Assembly: GCA_039707655.1 (NCBI GenBank)
Contig: CM077668.1
Coordinates: 398,811,630 to 398,875,629, forward strand
Length of the DNA: 64,000 nt
Direction of reading: 5' to 3'
Source of the DNA: Elymus sibiricus
Taxonomy: Eukaryota > Streptophyta > Magnoliopsida > Poales > Poaceae
In this document: piece after piece, positions 62,935 to 64,000 of the stretch
How positions within the stretch are numbered: the stretch's first letter is position 1
How the letters are laid out: each line of letters starts with the position of its first letter
Notes under the pieces: model-generated
The model's input: only the letters and a program-made list of their open reading frames with translations
The model's database searches: none
Told to the model about the DNA's origin: nothing
Program-made: the position numbers and the translations under genes

Positions 62935-64000
62935 TTTTGGTGCAATAATGTTGCCTCCTTATGTTTTGGAGATTGTTGACAAACAGTAAGGGACTGATGT
63001 GTTTGCTAGTGCACACAGAGTAACAGGTCCCTGGAGTTGAGAGAAGTTTGGATTCATATCTCTGAAGTTTATCCCCTGCCTTGCAGTGAAAGTTATCACC
63101 GAAGGATATGACGACAAGAGTGACCCTCAAAAATTGCTGACGTGAAGCAATTGGTTCGGTGCCTGTCCGAAGGAAGTGACTGCAGCCGAGGAAATTGAAG
63201 ACGAAGAGAAGACATAGCATTCTTTTCGTTGTTTCGTTTCTTTTCATTGAGTCATAGGACCACCGTACTATTAAGAGGGGTGTAGCGTTCGAAGCTTTGA
63301 TTCTCTGATGCTAAACCGAAATCCTATGAAAGATGCAAGAGAAATCTCTTTGTGTTCCGAGCAAATACTTGCCAGCAAGAGACTGTGATCTTCTTCGCTG
63401 CGAGAGATTTGACTCTGACCGAGGAGTTAGCATTTCTTGCTCCGCAAGTAATGTTACCGTTGCTCCCAAATCCGACCGTTGTGAACGTGTCGGTTGGCCA
63501 TTGGCTGGACCGCGTGTCCAAAATGGTCATTTCCCACCAGGGAAGGCTGCGGCTATAAATAGCCACCCCGCGCCGGCGTTGTCCGGCGGCTGCTCCGTTT
63601 TGATTCTGAGAAGATTGTTGAGCAACCCCCTCTCCGAAAGATTTGAGTTTAAAATCCACCGAGAGAAAAACCCTAGAGCCGAAAAATTAGATAGTGGTTC
63701 AGCATCACTAGAATCTAAGTCCAGTACGCTCCGCCTATTACTCTTGAGAACTGCAACTCTCTAGACGGATAGGTGTCAGCTCGAGTGTCGAAGAGTATTG
63801 TCTTCACCGAGCAAAATCTTCAGCAACCAAGAGTATTGTGGTTCGCGAAGAGAGCTGAAGAGAGTTTATCTTCAGTGAAGGTTTGGAGATCGCCGTCAAG
63901 TATCTACCACAAGTAATCGGCATTGGTTGATGAACCAATTGTCGAGGAGAATAGGGCGAAGAGAGTTTATCTTCTGTGTTAAATCACAACCCCTCCAACC
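62935..64000 (+). repeat. 3' LTR of the Sirevirus (truncated by window end)
   Basis: About 1066 of 1360 bp present, collinear with 50262-51327. A TATAAATA box lies at about 63554. The remainder, and the target duplication, lie outside the window. Confidence 0.93.

Larger units (their letters stand above)
50262..64000 (+). mobile_element. Sirevirus (Maximus-like Copia), nearly complete, 3' LTR runs off the window
   Basis: Two LTRs, an initiator-Met primer site, gag, pol in Copia order (protease, integrase, RT, RNase H), a long third ORF after pol and several polypurine tracts. A third ORF after pol and repeated polypurine tracts are known Sirevirus features. By eye the two LTRs differ at about 16 sites in the roughly 1060 bp visible (about 1.5%). 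At the usual grass LTR rate this is a little over half a million years. It is inserted into the RT of the Gypsy element, making it the innermost of the nest. Confidence 0.92.

Noticed and set aside
1..64000. A new defence, toxin or mobile-immunity system
   Set aside because: I looked on both strands. All substantial coding capacity is explained by retrotransposon proteins, one SUVH homologue and host-gene remnants, so no such system can be supported.

Overview
This is a plant nuclear window, almost certainly from a Triticeae grass (wheat, Aegilops or barley type). The evidence is the repeat set: a CACTA end, two Au SINEs, Stowaway MITEs, a BARE/Angela-related Copia element, a Sabrina-type Gypsy LTR and a Maximus-like Sirevirus. 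Well over 80% of it is transposable-element DNA. I found no prokaryotic features and no CRISPR array. I see one apparently intact host gene, an intronless SUVH-type histone methyltransferase homologue on the minus strand (31089-33164). There are also several host-gene remnants.

Layout. 1-555 is the end of a CACTA transposon. 798-11174 is a Myb/SANT-like pseudogene split by a complete Copia LTR element (1171-10765, 5-bp target-site duplication GGTAT on both sides). That element has nearly identical LTRs but a thoroughly decayed gag-pol. 11.9-19.5 kb holds four poly(A)-type retroposons of 62 bp to 1.6 kb. They can be delimited by target-site duplications, and one also by an uninterrupted tandem copy of its own target. 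19.5-27.6 kb is an AT-rich block of degenerate tandem repeats, duplicated segments, two Au SINEs, four tRNA-like A-box/B-box modules and a minus-strand LINE-type retroposon.

27.6-37.0 kb is the gene island. It holds a small ORF, a MITE, two candidate exons of an unrecognised minus-strand gene with a hAT-type MITE at the exon 1 splice donor, the SUVH gene, a 106-bp x 3 minisatellite, a Stowaway MITE and the last exon fragment of a broken pectate lyase gene.

From 37.0 kb to the window end is a five-level nest. The pectate lyase remnant is cut by a minus-strand Gypsy LTR (37024). That is cut by a Sabrina-type element (38347), which is cut by a plus-strand Gypsy with 3.4-kb LTRs (43246). That is cut inside its reverse transcriptase by a Sirevirus (50262) whose 3' LTR runs off the window. 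The right-hand parts of the outer four should lie beyond 64000 in reverse order.

The Sirevirus is the youngest and most complete element. It has gag, an intact 1079-codon protease-integrase-RT-RNase H frame, a long envelope-like third ORF broken only by three in-frame stops, and three polypurine tracts. I found no clearly new biological system. The best leads are the SUVH homologue that has lost the paired zinc-binding and cofactor residues of its SET domain, the promoter-plus-intron-like leader before the Sirevirus third ORF, and the coding-dead Copia element that moved recently.
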